64,000 bases of DNA from Eurosta solidaginis (lineage: Eukaryota; Arthropoda; Insecta; Diptera; Tephritidae), in the NCBI RefSeq assembly GCF_040869045.1, contig NC_090322.1, forward strand, positions 278,902,662 through 278,966,661, in the 5' to 3' direction. A program made the translations under genes and the position numbers. The notes under the pieces are model-generated. The model was given only the letters and a program-made list of their open reading frames with translations. It was not told the DNA's origin and ran no database searches. Shown one piece after another: positions 1 through 11,241 of the stretch. The stretch's first letter is position 1. Each line of letters begins with the position of its first letter.

Positions 1-337
1 TACTACATATATTACTTACTTGATTGGCGGTAACCGTCCGCTTAATCTGTTGTTGTCATCTTCCATGTGTATGCACCACGTAGCAGGACGGGTACGATAA
101 GTGACTTGTAGAGCATGATTTTCGTTCGCCGAGAGAGGACTTTAGTTTTTTTAGTTGACTACCAAGTCCAAAGAAGCATTTATTAGCAAGAGTCTTTCTT
201 CGCTGGATTTCAGAGCTGATGTTGTTGTTTGTGTTAATGCTGGTTCCCAAATAAACGAAGTATTTAACTATTTCGAAATTATGGCTGCCAACAGTGGCGT
301 GGTTGCTAAGGCGTAAATGGGCTGACTCTTTTCTCAT
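1..337 (-). pseudogene. Non-LTR retrotransposon (LINE) reverse transcriptase, C-terminal remnant
   Basis: Reading leftward from 337, a 93-residue frame holds the motif around FVYLGTSINTNNNISSEIQRR followed by LANKCFFGL, which is the conserved thumb region after the reverse transcriptase core in RTE-like and related insect LINEs. The rest of the enzyme (palm with YADD, endonuclease) is absent, so this is a 5'-truncated piece. After the frame decays, bases 1-55 carry a motif (ttacttgattggcggtaacc) close to the sequence at 63883-63925 (ttacttaattggcgcttaac), suggesting both are 3' ends of one LINE family in the same orientation. Clade assignment is not secure. No intact product is expected. Confidence 0.7.
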
Positions 338-790
338 TGACAGCGGGTACTTCGTTTTGTCACTATCATCCCGGATCCCGTAAGGATCCCGAAATCCATC
401 CAGAAATGATCCCTGAAGTATCCCCTAATAATACCGAAATATTCCCAAAAACAGCCCCGAAACGGGATCCCGAAAACCATGTAGAAATGATGCCGGAACG
501 GGACCCAAATGATCCCGAAATTATCCTGACGGGATCCCGGATGGATCCCGAAAACCATCCAGAAATGATGCCGGAAGGGTCCCCAAATTATCCCGAAATA
601 GTCCTGAAAAAATTCCGAGATTACCCTGACAGTATCCTGACGGATCCCGAAAATCATCCAGAAATGATGCCGGAAGGATCCTCAAATTATCCCGAAATGA
701 CCCTGACCGCATCCTGGACTAATTCCTAAAACCATCCAGAAATTATGCCTGAAAGGTTCCCCAATGTCCCGAAATAGTTCCAAGATGACC
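334..790. repeat. Degenerate CCCGAAA-type minisatellite, array 1
   Basis: The block is built from variants of atcccgaaaaccatccagaa and atgatgccggaa, with the same phrase starting near 466, 544 and 643, so the higher-order period is about 80-100 bases with 12-20 base sub-repeats. The open frames on both strands here are by-products of the repeat (for example repeated PENHPEMMPEGS) and not proteins. It lies directly downstream, in minus orientation, of the Helitron-like 5' end at 780-1106 and may be its internal satellite. Confidence 0.7.
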
Positions 791-1106
791 CTGACTCCCC
801 TTTCCATTTTCGAAAAGTTTTTAGCCAGTAGACTTGTATCTATCTGTGTCCCAAATTTCATCAAAATCCGTTCTGGCGTGATTAGGTCACAAAGACGTGA
901 AAATATAATTAAATTGTAACTGCTCCTAGGGGGCGTGGACCTCCCCCCTTTTAAAACTTATATAGCTAGTAGGTCCATCTAGACTATTGGCTATATGTGC
1001 GCTAAAATTCATCCAAATCCGTCCAGCCGTTCTTACGTGATTGAGTCACAAAGACAAACGTCTGAACATCCAAACTTTCGCATTTATAATATCAACCAGC
1101 CTTTAC
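780..1106 (-). mobile_element. Helitron-like 5' terminal region with duplicated module
   Basis: On the minus strand the segment begins near 1106 with gatattataaatgcgaaag and runs into ggctggacggatttggatga, which matches the typical look of insect Helitron 5' ends. The module cacaaagac ... tcatc(c/a)aaatccg occurs twice, near 860-895 and 1010-1056, about 150 bases apart, separated by a hairpin-prone GC-rich stretch (ctcctagggggcgtggacct). No replication initiator or helicase frame is present, so it would be non-autonomous. The assignment rests on remembered family appearance, and the 3' CTAG end was not located. Confidence 0.4.
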
Positions 1107-1194
1107 CCGCGGCCCCGTCCGCAAGGAGAAAATTAAATATATGGGCTATTCACAATGGCCTGCTTATCAAGTTATCTGTTTAAAAATTTTTTCT

Positions 1195-1560
1195 GACGAA
1201 TGGATCCCGAAAACCATTAAAAAATGCTCCCGGAGGGGTGTCCAAACGGTCCCCGGAATAGTCTCAAAAAAGTCCCGAAATGATGACACGATTTTAGACC
1301 GATCCAGAGAACCACACAACCTGAAGGGTATTGGATACCCTTCATCCCGAAATAGTCCCGAAAAAGTTTCGAAATGACCCTGATGGTCTCCCGGACGGAT
1401 CTCAAACACCATCCATAAAATATCCCGGATGGGTCCCAAAATGATCCGGAAATAGTCCCGGCATGTCCCCGATGGGATCCCGAACGGGTCCGGAAATGCT
1501 CCCGGAAGGGTCCCAAAATAAGCCCGAAATAGTCCCGAAAAAATCCCGAAATGACCCCGA
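1195..1560. repeat. Degenerate CCCGAAA-type minisatellite, array 2
   Basis: This is a second array of the same vocabulary (tcccgaaatagtcccgaaaa, gatcccgaac, ctcccgg). A copy of its end (1506-1560, gggtcccaaaataagcccga onward) reappears at 1988-2040 right next to the LOA LINE, showing local duplication. Frames inside it are repeat-derived. Confidence 0.65.
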
Positions 1561-1689
1561 TAAGATAAGATGTATATTGGACCGATTTTCCGTCAACATT
1601 GCCAAATTTGATTTCGAGAAAAACCGGTTTCGGTGTTGTGCCATCATCAGTGTCGATTTCCGTTCTGATCCGTGGTTGTCGTTTGTCTT

Positions 1690-1800
1690 GTATTTATAGT
1701 TCCTAGTAGAGGTTTACGCCGATAACTATATCGGCGGTGGCGGCGTAGGCACTATTATACCGGCGGCGGCGGCTTACGCCGGTGTTCTTACTCTAGAAGC
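1690..1800. repeat. GC-rich GGCGGC block with hairpin
   Basis: Within AT-rich surroundings, cgccgataactatatcggcg at 1717-1736 forms an 8-bp perfect stem, followed by runs of ggcggtggcggcg and ggcggcggcggc. No gene is seen between 1561 and 2040 apart from this block and a short stretch at 1870-1985 that I do not recognise. Confidence 0.5.
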
Positions 1801-2039
1801 TTGATTTTTCTCTATAAATAATAATATTTAGGAAAGGTTTTGTTTGTATGTATTTAAAGAAATCAACGTTTTAGCCATTTCGGAAAGATCCGCGGCCTCA
1901 AAGTCTCGCAGATCATTCAGCTCCTTACGGAGGGAATGTCCTGCATTCACTTACTTCAGGGAGCCTTCGAACCTAACCTTGGTCTAAGGGTCCCAAAATA
2001 AGCCCGAAATAGTCCCGAAAAAATCCCGAAATGACCCCA

Positions 2040-4090
2040 AAAATATTTCCGTCAACCGAAACCGAAAAGGGAAGGGGACGACGACGACGTCACGACATCA
2101 CCATCAGGGGGACAAACAGCCCAACGGTGCTTCCAGTCCTACAGATAAACCTCCAACACAGTAAAGTGGCGTCGAGCGAACTCCTCCTAACCCTTGAGGA
2201 GGGTCCGTTTGACGTGGCGCTGATCCAGGAGCCCTGGCTCTCATCGGGAGGAAAGGTTGGCCCTGGAACATAAGGAATATGCTCTAGGAGTCTTCTTAAA
2301 CATTGCCGGGGCTTTCAATAATGTTTCTAAATGGGCGATTATGGATAGTAATGGCGATATAGATAAAGTACATCCAGCCTTAACCAGATAGATTGACTGC
2401 ATGTTAAATTTCAGGAAGATTACATCACAATGGGGATTGTACGAGGCCAGGAAATCAGTGGACAGGGGCACTCCGCAGGGAGGGGTTCTATCACCTCTGC
2501 TGTGGACGCTGGTCATCAGCCAACTGCTCAGGCGATTCGATGAGGGTCCCGTAAAACTTACGGCTTACGCAGATGACGTTGCAGTTGTCATAAGTGGAAA
2601 GTGCCTTCCAACGATTAGCTCTTTGATGGACCGGGCGCTTCCGGATATTCATACCTGGGCATCTAATGTCGGGTTGAAAGTCAACGCGGAGAAGACGGAT
2701 ATGGTCTTTGTTACAAAGAGGTACAAGGTCCCAAATTGGACCAGGCCTAAATTAGAAGGGGTGAACCTCCAGGAGAAAACTTGCACAAAATATCTAGGAA
2801 TCATCCTGTCATGGAAGCTCAACGTGGAGGAGAGGGTGAATAAGGCCTCAACGGCACTCTATGCATGTAAAAGAATGCTGGGATGTACGTGGGGCTTATC
2901 GCCCTATCTTTCTCATTGGGTTTTTACAGCGATTGTAAGCCTTATTCTATACTATGGAGTTCTTGTTTGGTGGAAAGCCACACAAAAAACAACATACCTC
3001 AAAAAATTAGAGGGGGTATGCAGAATATCGACGCTTAGCATTACGGGAGCCCTAAAAACAACCCGACGGCTGCACTGTATGCCATTCTGCACATTCCACC
3101 TGCAGACCTGGCAGCAAAGAACATAGCATTAACAACTGCAACCAGGCTCGGTGCCTCGGGGCCTCGGGGCAGCTTGAGCGCCGACCATACGGTCTTAGTG
3201 GTATAGCGTCATCAATCACAAGACGAACAGACTACCTGATTCCCTATCTGCGCTTCGAGGGAGATCTTAAGGCGACAATATAGGTGGATAGTTGGCGCAA
3301 GGGTGCTCAAATGGCGGACGAGGCGATACATGTGTACACAGATGGTTCCAAAGTAGTGGAAGGAGTAGGTCTGCAGTATACTGTGCTGATCCGGAAATAA
3401 AGAGATCCTACAGGCTGCCGGATTACTGTAGCGTTTTCCAAACGGAAATATTAGCCGTAACCAAAGCAGTATAAACACTGGAAGAGAACAGCTTAAGCTG
3501 CAACCGTGTTAACTTTTATTTTGACAGTCAAGCAGCAATTAAGGCAACAATCTCGCATAAATGCGCGTTAGCGTGTACACAGTCTCTGGAGAGAATCGGG
3601 ACAGAGAGAAGCATACATCTATATTGCGCCCCAGGGCATATGGGAATACATGGGAATGAAAAAGCGGATGAACTAGCTAAAAAGGGCGCATCCCTTGAAG
3701 CTTGTTCCGTAGACGTCCCAATTAGACTGGGCGAGATTAAGCGAAGCTGAGAGCTGCACATGATTGACCAAGCGGGAAAGGTTGCTTCTATCATTAAAAA
3801 GAGAGGAATGTAGACACATGACGGGTATTCTGACTGGACACTGCGTTCTGGCGTCACATGCCTTTAAATGTGGCTTGGTCAGTGATAGCAGATGTAGGAA
3901 GTGCGGGTTGGAGGAGGAAACGATCGAGCACGTTATGTGCTCGTGCCCTGCACTTGCCAGACTAATACTCCAGCTATTGGGAGTGATAGAGCTGTCAGAT
4001 CTAGAAGCAGCAAGTGGCTTAAGTGCTAAGAAGCTTCTAGTATTTGCCAAGAGGACGGAGTTATTTTATAACATAGGTCCTGGTTTCTGA
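2040..4090 (+). pseudogene. LOA-clade LINE ORF2 remnant, internally deleted (endonuclease start + RT + RNase H)
   Basis: The segment opens with the endonuclease start (INLQHSKVASSELLLTLEEG and IQEPWLSSGGK, about 2131-2260). It then jumps directly at about 2280 to the RT palm (NIAGAFNNVSKWAIM), so most of the endonuclease and the first third of RT are missing compared with the related copy at 32690-34863. RT motifs follow in one frame from 2401: TPQGGVLSPLLWTL, AYADDVAVVISG, then GLKVNAEKTDMV and KYLGIIL. Downstream, in shifting frames, lie RNase H motifs: TDGSK near 3331, DSQAAIKA near 3525, and GHMGIHGNEKADELA near 3640. A Cys-rich end (CRKCGLEEETIEHVMCSCP, 3895-3955) closes it. An RNase H behind RT fits the LOA clade. 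Several stops and frameshifts make it dead. No poly-CCTAA tail is seen after 4090. Confidence 0.85.
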
Positions 4091-4397
4091 TAGGGTTTTT
4101 CAGTTTGGCTCTCGTGGCACAGTTTTAACGATTAACACCAACGCTGGCCTATTGTTGATCGCGGCAAAGGGCGTCTCTAGTTTTTTCGGCTGTTTTAAGA
4201 GCTATAATTCCCGATGTGCAAACAGTAGTAATCCTGTCCACCATAAGTCACTACCGCGACGCCTGGCGGTCACACCACATGCCAGCAAAGAAGCTATAGG
4301 ACTGCGACTTCGAACTCATACCATCGTCGACGTCACTTTCCTAGAAGCTCTAGGTGTAACACCGAATACTTTCTAACTGATTTTTTTGTCGCGCTAT

Positions 4398-4525
4398 GCT
4401 GTCTAGGTGGTGTGGTGGTAGCGTGCCTACTACATCGAAGATCCTGGGTTAACGATCCGGGCAAAGCAGATGCCGTTCGGAGTTGGCATAAAACAAGTAA
4501 TTTGTAAGAAAAATTATTGCGATAT
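4398..4525 (+). mobile_element. tRNA-derived SINE
   Basis: The head reads like a tRNA promoter. An A-box-like ggtgtggtggtagcgtgcc at 4408-4426 is followed about 20 bases later by a B-box-like ctgggttaacgatccgggc (4444-4462), in which the usual GGTTCGAATCC is interrupted. The tail gcagatgccgttcggagttg is a phrase I remember following such heads in fly SINEs. Intact acceptor and anticodon stems are absent, so it is not a tRNA gene. The spoiled B box suggests an old copy. Confidence 0.6.
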
Positions 4526-5075
4526 ATTTTATTATTATTATATTATTGCGTAACTTATAGGTGAAAACACACAATGCATGTATGTATATATAATACATGT
4601 ACAAAATTGTATGTGCACTGAAACTTTTTTGTATTTAAAAAAATATATTTAAAAAATTTTAATTGTTTGAGGTCGAAAAAAGTTGAATATTTGGTTTCAT
4701 GTTACAAAATATTTGCTTAAAATATTACGCCAATAGTTATGTATGTACCTAACCAACATACAAGAGCCAATAAATTTAATTCTGAATGTAGGCAAAAACT
4801 ACATCGACCTCTAGCCTCAAGTTTTGTAGTAACATATTCTATATACATATATCGTCGGAATTTGGGTTTCAATAATCATACTAAAAGTGTATGTAGAGAT
4901 CTCGCGAATGTTGCATTGGAAATTGAATTTGAAAACTTTTGAAATGCTTAATTAGAGGGCTCCGCGTGTTTTTTGTTTTAAATGTGTGTTCAAGTTTACA
5001 TACATATATTAGCAACACAGATTACTGAGGTGCTGAAATAACATTTGAATTTAATAAAATATTTAACAAGTAAAT
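4526..5075. other. AT-rich stretch without recognised gene
   Basis: Only short (ta)n and (tgta)n microsatellite-like runs and homopolymers are seen. Short frames here show no domain or codon pattern. Confidence 0.5.
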
Positions 5076-5343
5076 CATGGTTCAACTATATACAGGTTGG
5101 CTCATCTGTAAAGCAACAAAATATGTCTGTTCAAATTGTCAAAATCTGTGTATTGCTGTTGGTGCGAATGGTATGGAATGGAAACATAAAACTTAGCAGT
5201 TTTTGTATGTATAAGTAAAATGTTGCCAATGTGTTGGTTTCATTTTGAGTTTGCCATCTCCTTTTGACAATCCCTTCGACCATGCAATGACATAAATAAA
5301 ATCAGCTGATGAGATGAGCCAACCTGTACATAATTGCACCATG
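5076..5343. mobile_element. MITE with 32-bp TIRs and 9-bp TSD (Mutator-like?)
   Basis: The left end at 5076-5107 (catggttcaactatatacag onward to ggctcatct) and the reverse complement of 5312-5343 agree at 29 of 32 positions. The element is flanked on both sides by caagtaaat (5067-5075 and 5344-5352), a clean 9-bp target duplication. Length is 268 bp with no coding capacity. Nine-base duplications are usual for Mutator-like elements, but no transposase supports the class. A second copy lies inverted at 62153-62394. Confidence 0.85.
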
Positions 5344-6859
5344 CAAGTAAATGATAGGCATGGTTTCTTTACGTTACGAAAAATAATACACCGATTTGAA
5401 ACAAAAAGCCACAGAAACTACCCCTTTAGGAGAATCTTTAGTTCAAAATAAGTGCATTTCTACTGCATTCTGAACCACTAATAGTTCGCCATCTATCTCT
5501 TTTACATGTTTTCAACTGGCGAATTTAACATGGCGATGTCCTAGGCGGTGGAAATTGCCCCCTCTACTATAACTTTTCACTAGTTCCTAACTATATACAA
5601 ATTTCTTTTTGGTACTTTTTCGATAGTTACGAACTGGTGGAATAGTGTTGAGAAAGAGGCAAACTCATATGTAGCCGCAGCTCGTTAAAGCTGGTAGCAG
5701 TTTTTTTGTCGATTTTATAACTGAAAATCTAGCTATTACCGAACTAATACTTATTTAGCACTCTAGGTCTAGTTCTGAACCAAATTATGTATCACTAGTT
5801 ACTGACTTCCCTTGAGGGTAATTAACTAATATCATATGAAGTTAGAATAGGATCCTCTTGTTTTAGTACAGTTTTGCTTACATTCTTTGGTTATATGCCC
5901 CATATGTTTCAGCCCCGCGGTCAATTATATATTTTAATTTTATTTATGAATCAATTTTGATTAAAATTTTTGATTTCAGTACTATAATGTTTTTGATTAC
6001 GGTAGTGCTTTTTCTTGGCACTTTCATAAGAAATTCAAGCATTTTCATATGATTCGAACATTGTAAAGGTCTGCAAGTAGGATATGTAGCAGCACGTACA
6101 TACACAGCCACGCTCACCTGATAAAATGCTTGTTCTTGTTCGTTTTTTTTTTGTGGATGCTATTTGGCACTTTCGTACTTCTTAGGTCGAAGAAAAGTGT
6201 ACAAGCTGCTAACGAAAACTGCGTAAAATTTTTATTGTAAAATTACAAAGAAATATCCTTACTTACTACCAAACGAACGAGCCCTTAATTATATCTCTCT
6301 TTAAAATCCATATGTTTTGAACAATTTTAGTTAACAAATTGTGATACTTTATTACCGGGGACGATTGCTAAAACACGACCAGGACCCTCGGGGGAGGTAT
6401 TAATAAACGCGTTTTTGCCTCGCTTCCAATAATTCGAATACCTTTTCGCCGTTGGACTATTGATGACAAGACAAGACGCGTCTTTTCATTTCTCTTTCCA
6501 TATTTTTGGACGGGTTATTGCAGGCGACCTCGGTTTCAAACTGTTTTTCGCGGAGGGCTTTTGAACGGGTAGAAAAACTTAGCACCCGTGTTTGTATTCT
6601 TAATACTGGAATAACTACGCGTCCTCAGATACCCCAATTCAAGACTTTTGTATAATTTTCTATAGGACCCATATAGATGCACTACATTTTCATACTAAAT
6701 TCTTTCAAAAAAATTTACCATCACAGCAACCCATATCTGATATTCCGCTCCTTTTTTTGTTTCCCTGCGTCGCTTTCCACGACAGCAACCCGGGTAATTT
6801 TGACACTTCGTTCAGTGTCAAATGCATGTTCCGCGCAGGTTTCACTGGGTTCCACGCTA
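5344..6859. other. No gene recognised
   Basis: AT-rich DNA with no frame showing conserved motifs. The stretch 6380-6640 is more GC-rich (gaccctcgggggaggtatta, aacgcgtttttgcctcgctt) and resembles parts of the MITE at 61197-61570 (aataattcgaa, gacgcgt), so it may be a decayed copy. Confidence 0.4.
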
Positions 6860-6867
6860 GTTTGACA

Positions 6868-7105
6868 CATTGTGAATGATGACAAAGTGTGATCTCTTCT
6901 GCATAAACGTCAAAATACCAAAGTGATTGGATCACCTGATTCGTATTTGACTATCGCTGTCTCATTCTGTATCTCTTTCTATCACCCGCTGAAGATAGGC
7001 GCCGCCATATTGAACAGCCTGTCAAAACGCTGAAAAGTAGCCATATTGAATAGCCTGTCAGGCAGTTGACAGATAAGAGATCACACTTTGGCATCATTCA
7101 CAATG
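6868..7105. mobile_element. MITE, 30-bp TIR, 8-bp TSD (hAT-like)
   Basis: The left end cattgtgaatgatgacaaag continuing to 6897 and the reverse complement of 7076-7105 agree at 29 of 30 bases. The flanks are gtttgaca at 6860-6867 and 7106-7113, an 8-bp direct repeat as left by hAT transposases. The element is 238 bp and non-coding. It sits inside a short older inverted repeat (tttgacacttcg near 6798 and gaccgaagtg near 7116). Confidence 0.85.
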
Positions 7106-7159
7106 GTTTGACACTGACCGAAGTGCTCGAAACATTGGTTTCAGTAGTCTTCGTTAAAC

Positions 7160-7507
7160 CAAAGAGGATAAATACAATAAGAGCCGTCACTCGTTATTTT
7201 TTAGGCATTTACTCGATGTATACTGAGAGGTAGTCGCTACTTTTTTTTTTTTGGCGAGATGTTTATAAATGTCTTCTATACATTTTCGTGGGGTATTTGT
7301 GTTTATTTTTCCGACTGTATTTAATTAATTTATTTAATTCTCTTTCCAAAAATCACAGTTGCACAAGGGGCCTACACGGCATGGATAAATGCGAGACAAT
7401 TAAAAATGTCCCTCTCAGAAAACATTCGGCATCCATTTTTTCAATTTCCAGCGAGATACTCGCCACAAAATAACGAGTGACGGCTCTTATTGTATTCATC
7501 CTCTTTG
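7160..7507. mobile_element. MITE with ~45-bp TIRs and 7-8 bp TSD (hAT-like)
   Basis: Termini caaagaggataaatacaata and its complement near 7488-7507 extend as a near-perfect inverted repeat through agccgtcactcgttattt (7180-7202 against 7468-7487). The flanking direct repeat is gttaaac at 7153-7159 and 7508-7514. The shared C makes it 7 or 8 bases. Length is 348 bp with no transposase. The poly-T and the open frame at 7288-7473 are internal filler. Confidence 0.8.
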
Positions 7508-7690
7508 GTTAAACCAAAACGATATTTAAGAATGAAAGTCGGCCGATCTTATGTTGAAAGATGTAAATGTTAGGCTCAATCCAAACTGTTGTTTTCATTC
7601 CTTTTGATACCAGAATTCATTATAAATAACCGCGTAGCTTCAGTTTTCAGCCTAGTTCGACTGTAGTGACGTTAGGGTAGTAGCACACAC

Positions 7691-7896
7691 CACAAATCAT
7701 TCACACAAGATTGCGCATTGCGCATGTAAACAAAAGATCAGCTTGTTTTTATTGGCAATTTTTGGGTCATTTTCCTTTAGCTCTTGTTTTTTTTTTCTCT
7801 TTCTTTCATTCCGCTCAATCAGTCAAGTGTGACTTAGATGCGCAGAACGAAGAATTTTGAACTGGTGAATGCGCAATCTTCTGTGTGTGATTTGTG
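7691..7896. mobile_element. MITE, copy 1 of a two-copy family
   Basis: TIRs cacaaatcattcacacaaga and the reverse of the end at 7868-7896 match with a few changes. Flanks agcacacac (7682-7690) and agcacaccc (7897-7905) differ at one base, consistent with an old 9-bp duplication. The interior (gcgcatgtaaacaaaagatc, tttagctcttgttttttttt, tcaagtgtgac) recurs at 11242-11422. Confidence 0.75.
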
Positions 7897-7905
7897 AGCA
7901 CACCC

Positions 7906-8940
7906 GGTCATTTGTACGACTGTCTTGGGAAGCTTTAGTTTCACCAATTTGAGTGTTCTTGCGAAGGATAAAGCCTCACCTGGTAAATATATGTGCCTAC
8001 GTATTCACATATGTAACAGGAGCCGTAACGCGTAGGTTATATTTAAACTTTCTTGGTAGGCTATAAACAATGTGATTCACTCTATTGGGCTAGTTGGGGA
8101 TATGGCCGCCAACTTGAAGAAGTGTCAAACCAAGAGACTTGGGTATTGAATGATGGGGTGTGAAAATCAAAATTAACATTTCAGACGATATTTTAAAGTT
8201 TCGCAAATAAACAACAGATGTTTGAGTATAAGGCCAAGTGATTTTTCAAACCCCTCTCATAAACTTAAGTATAAGGTGGGAATCATGTCAAAGGAGTGTT
8301 TAAACCCCTGGAACTTACTAAAGGATTTTGCATCACTGATTTCGCTCATTATTTTAGCCAATCGGAATTAAGAATTTTTTTAAAAATCTGCACTTTTTTC
8401 GGGTAACTTGCTTTTTAATAACTTAAGGACAATTTGAAAACATGCTCGACTTGGATCATTTTATTTGAATTCATTGTTCCTTATTAATTTGTTGAAAAAA
8501 ATTATGCAAAGTGAGCATTTAATTTTTTTATATAACGTTTCTTTTAGTGCTTTGTGTTAATAACTTGGTGAATTGGGTGATGCACAATCCGTGTTAAGCT
8601 GGCATTGAAAGCGGCCGTAAATAACTTTTGAATGTGTGGAAAGAGTTGAATTTCGCAATTGGATAACTGGTGCGCAGCCGTTGATACCCCTTTCGACCAT
8701 ATCGGGCCAATTTTCGACATGAACAATAAATGGCCTAGACATTCTTAAATGAGTACAAAATATAGTAACGCGCCGAACGCCGCCGCACAGTGGAACGAAA
8801 CTGAAAATTTGGGACTTAGGACTTTAAATGTACATTTTCGTATTCTGTGATCTTTTTCCATAATTTATTGTTATATAACATTTTTTCGTAAAACCTAATT
8901 TAAAAAAGTTATGACACGTTTAGTAACCGGGTTTCATATC
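7906..8940. other. No gene recognised
   Basis: AT-rich. Two overlapping minus-strand frames at 8544-8742 show no domain I can name. No convincing repeat boundaries. Confidence 0.4.
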
Positions 8941-8948
8941 GACATACC

Positions 8949-9143
8949 CATAGCGGAATGATACAAGGTGGCAGCATGGTGACATACCTACAAACATATA
9001 TAAAAATTTCATGTACTTTGTTTTTGTAAATTCGATGGACAAATGTCAAAATCGTACGGCACCGGAAGTTGATGTATCAAATTAAATAAAAAAAAGTTTA
9101 TTATCAGCTGTTCCAAGCTGCCACCTTGTATCGTTGCGCCATG
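8949..9143. mobile_element. MITE with 8-9 bp TSD
   Basis: Left end catagcggaatgatacaagg and the complement of the right end (catggcgcaacgatacaagg) agree at 16 of 20 bases, and the match continues through gtggcagc. Flanks are gacatacc at 8941-8948 and 9144-9151, with a following shared C that could make it nine. Length is 195 bp, non-coding. Confidence 0.8.
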
Positions 9144-9233
9144 GACATACCCTAACGAGCATATGTGTACATATAGGTATTTTTTCCAATTTCCAGCAAT
9201 TTTGACATCACTAAAATAATTTTAACTATTCAG

Positions 9234-9729
9234 ACTGGTTTATTGGTAGACGTGGTAAAGCAAGGGCATGGTACATCGAATGATGGAAATACCGCTAGAC
9301 GATTTTTCGTTGACATTAAAACTACCGCCTCTATAACTGGTGTTCAACATGTACGCCAGAGAAACTATTCGAGTTTACGTCGAACTATATAAATGGTATT
9401 ACATGCCTTCAAGTGTACATAAAATTTTAGCACACGGAGCTTCAATAATAGAGCATTTTGGTTCCATTCCTATCGGAAAGTTGTCCGAAGAAGCCGCTGA
9501 ATCCAGAAATAAAGATTTTAGAGCATATCGTCGAGACCATGCAAGAAAAATTAGCCGCAAAACCACAAATGAGGACATTTTAAATAATATGTTAGTTACT
9601 TCTGACCCATTTATTTCATCGAGGAGATCGAAATTACCTAGTAAGCATGAGGAAATATCCGAAGAAGTGAAATCTCTACTACTCCTACCGCAAAACCTCA
9701 ACTATGATACAGAAAACTTAATATTTTAG
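9234..9729 (+). pseudogene. Fragment of an unclassified multicopy (transposon-like) protein
   Basis: From a possible splice acceptor (attcag, just before 9234) the frame reads TGLLVDVVKQGHGTSNDGNT, then ARRFF and ITGV. A frameshift near 9345 leads into a 129-codon frame ending at 9729 with YYMPSSVHKILAHGASII, PIGKLSEEAAESRNKDF and TNEDILNNMLVTSDPFISS. I remember this motif order from uncharacterised, multicopy proteins of arthropods and cnidarians, which behave like mobile-element proteins, but I cannot name the superfamily. The part between ITGV and YYMP appears shortened. No upstream catalytic domain is visible in the window. No function is assigned. Confidence 0.55.
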
Positions 9730-10631
9730 TCTCTCAATTTTAATTGGGTACGAATATAAATAGTACATAGAAACGCAACATTTACTTAAAATAAAAAAAA
9801 AATTGTTTCTTTTTTTTTAATTTTTTTTTAGGTCAAATACCTATATGTATATTTGGAGATTTTATGGAGCATTGACCGATCGAATAATTTTTGCTTTTAA
9901 TTACTCTTTTGGTACTAACGAACAAGCTGGAATAGTAAGCATCATATAAAAAAAAAAACACACAATTAACGAACAAGCTGGAATAGTTAAATTTTTGATT
10001 TGAACCATTTTTGGATTGTTAAATTCAAATTCAATATAAAAGAATTAAATGCATAATATGAATTATCAAATATTTTTTATTTTTTAATACTACCCAGAAT
10101 TAAAAAGTGCTTCGCAATACTAACATTAAAAAAAAACCAAAAAAAAATGAAAACAAAAAAAATATTTTTTAAATTCTACCAAAAATTAAAAAGTGATTCG
10201 CAGTACTCAAATAAAATAAAAAAAAATAAAAACGCGAACCTTTTCGAACCATGAAACCGAGTACATTGCATAGTATATAACCCTAACTATATAAATCAAT
10301 TAATGAAGTTTTGAGGAAATGTGAGGAAATTTTTAAATTTTTTTATTTGCTATAACTTTTTTGTTTAAGACTATATGAAAAAATACTCATATATAAAAAC
10401 GTCATGTAATGAGGCTTAAAATCGATCCCAATCAAAGTTTTTGTGTTATTAACTAAACTTTTTTTCATTTCCCTAAGTCCACTGAAAGTCAATTCCAGCC
10501 CACTGTGTGCCGCCGCGCCGATATTTTTGACATCCGGTGGTGGCGTGCAAAAAACGACGAAAATCGGCGACGGCGTATATCTCTAGTTCGTAGGCATGAT
10601 GTAATAATAAAGCTGATGTCAACAACATAAC
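9730..10631. other. AT-rich stretch without gene
   Basis: Short direct repeats such as taacgaacaagctggaatagt (9918-9937 and 9966-9985) and aaattaaaaagtg are present. Nothing coding is seen. Confidence 0.5.
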
Positions 10632-11241
10632 CCCAGCAAACACAGTTTCTAACGTTAGAGACATCCCACCAAACATTTAGGTTAGAAAACGATTAGAAGA
10701 ATCGAATTCTAATGTATTTCTCTAATGTAGAAGGTTAGAGGACGGTTTGCGAAACTGTCGCGAATTATAGCATTCTCGACAAAAAGGGGTATTCGTTCTC
10801 GATATCGAGGAAAGGGTTAGAATTCTAATCACATTCCAACGTCAAATTCTAATGAGTTTCTAATGAGAATTTTGAAGTGATGCGCAATTAAGTTCAATTA
10901 TTTAAAATCAGCGAAATTTTCATTGTTTCATTATATCAAATACGTTTATTTCATTATAATCTTATGTATTAAGAAGGAACATATTTCAAAGGCTTTTTCT
11001 ATTATAATAAAATTAAAACCGTTCTTAAAGATTGGGCTCAGCGTTGGTTTGACGTAGGGATGAGGAAGCGTTTTCTTCATGCCATTCAAATAGCACTTCA
11101 ATAATCTGCTCGCTTTCTTTTTTTAACTTTTTTTGATTAATTTTCACTTACTAGTATTTATTATTATAAATAAAAAAAAAATATTTCGCAACTTGTAATA
11201 TTTCCACTATTTTTATTTTGTTTGTATGGAATTATCGAAGG

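Noticed and set aside
337..729. 130-codon plus frame rich in PENHPEMMPEGS repeats and matching minus frames
   Set aside because: Directly produced by the minisatellite. Frames exist on both strands and follow the repeat, not codon usage.
4398..4470. Possible functional tRNA gene
   Set aside because: A- and B-box-like sequences only. No cloverleaf, the B box is broken and a SINE-type tail follows.
5092..5327. Same MITE called with 16-bp TIRs and a TA duplication (Tc1/mariner)
   Set aside because: The inverted repeat extends to 32 bp and a 9-bp flanking repeat (caagtaaat) fits the outer ends better.
8544..8742. Two overlapping minus frames as a transposase remnant
   Set aside because: No catalytic or conserved block could be matched. 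Left as unexplained.
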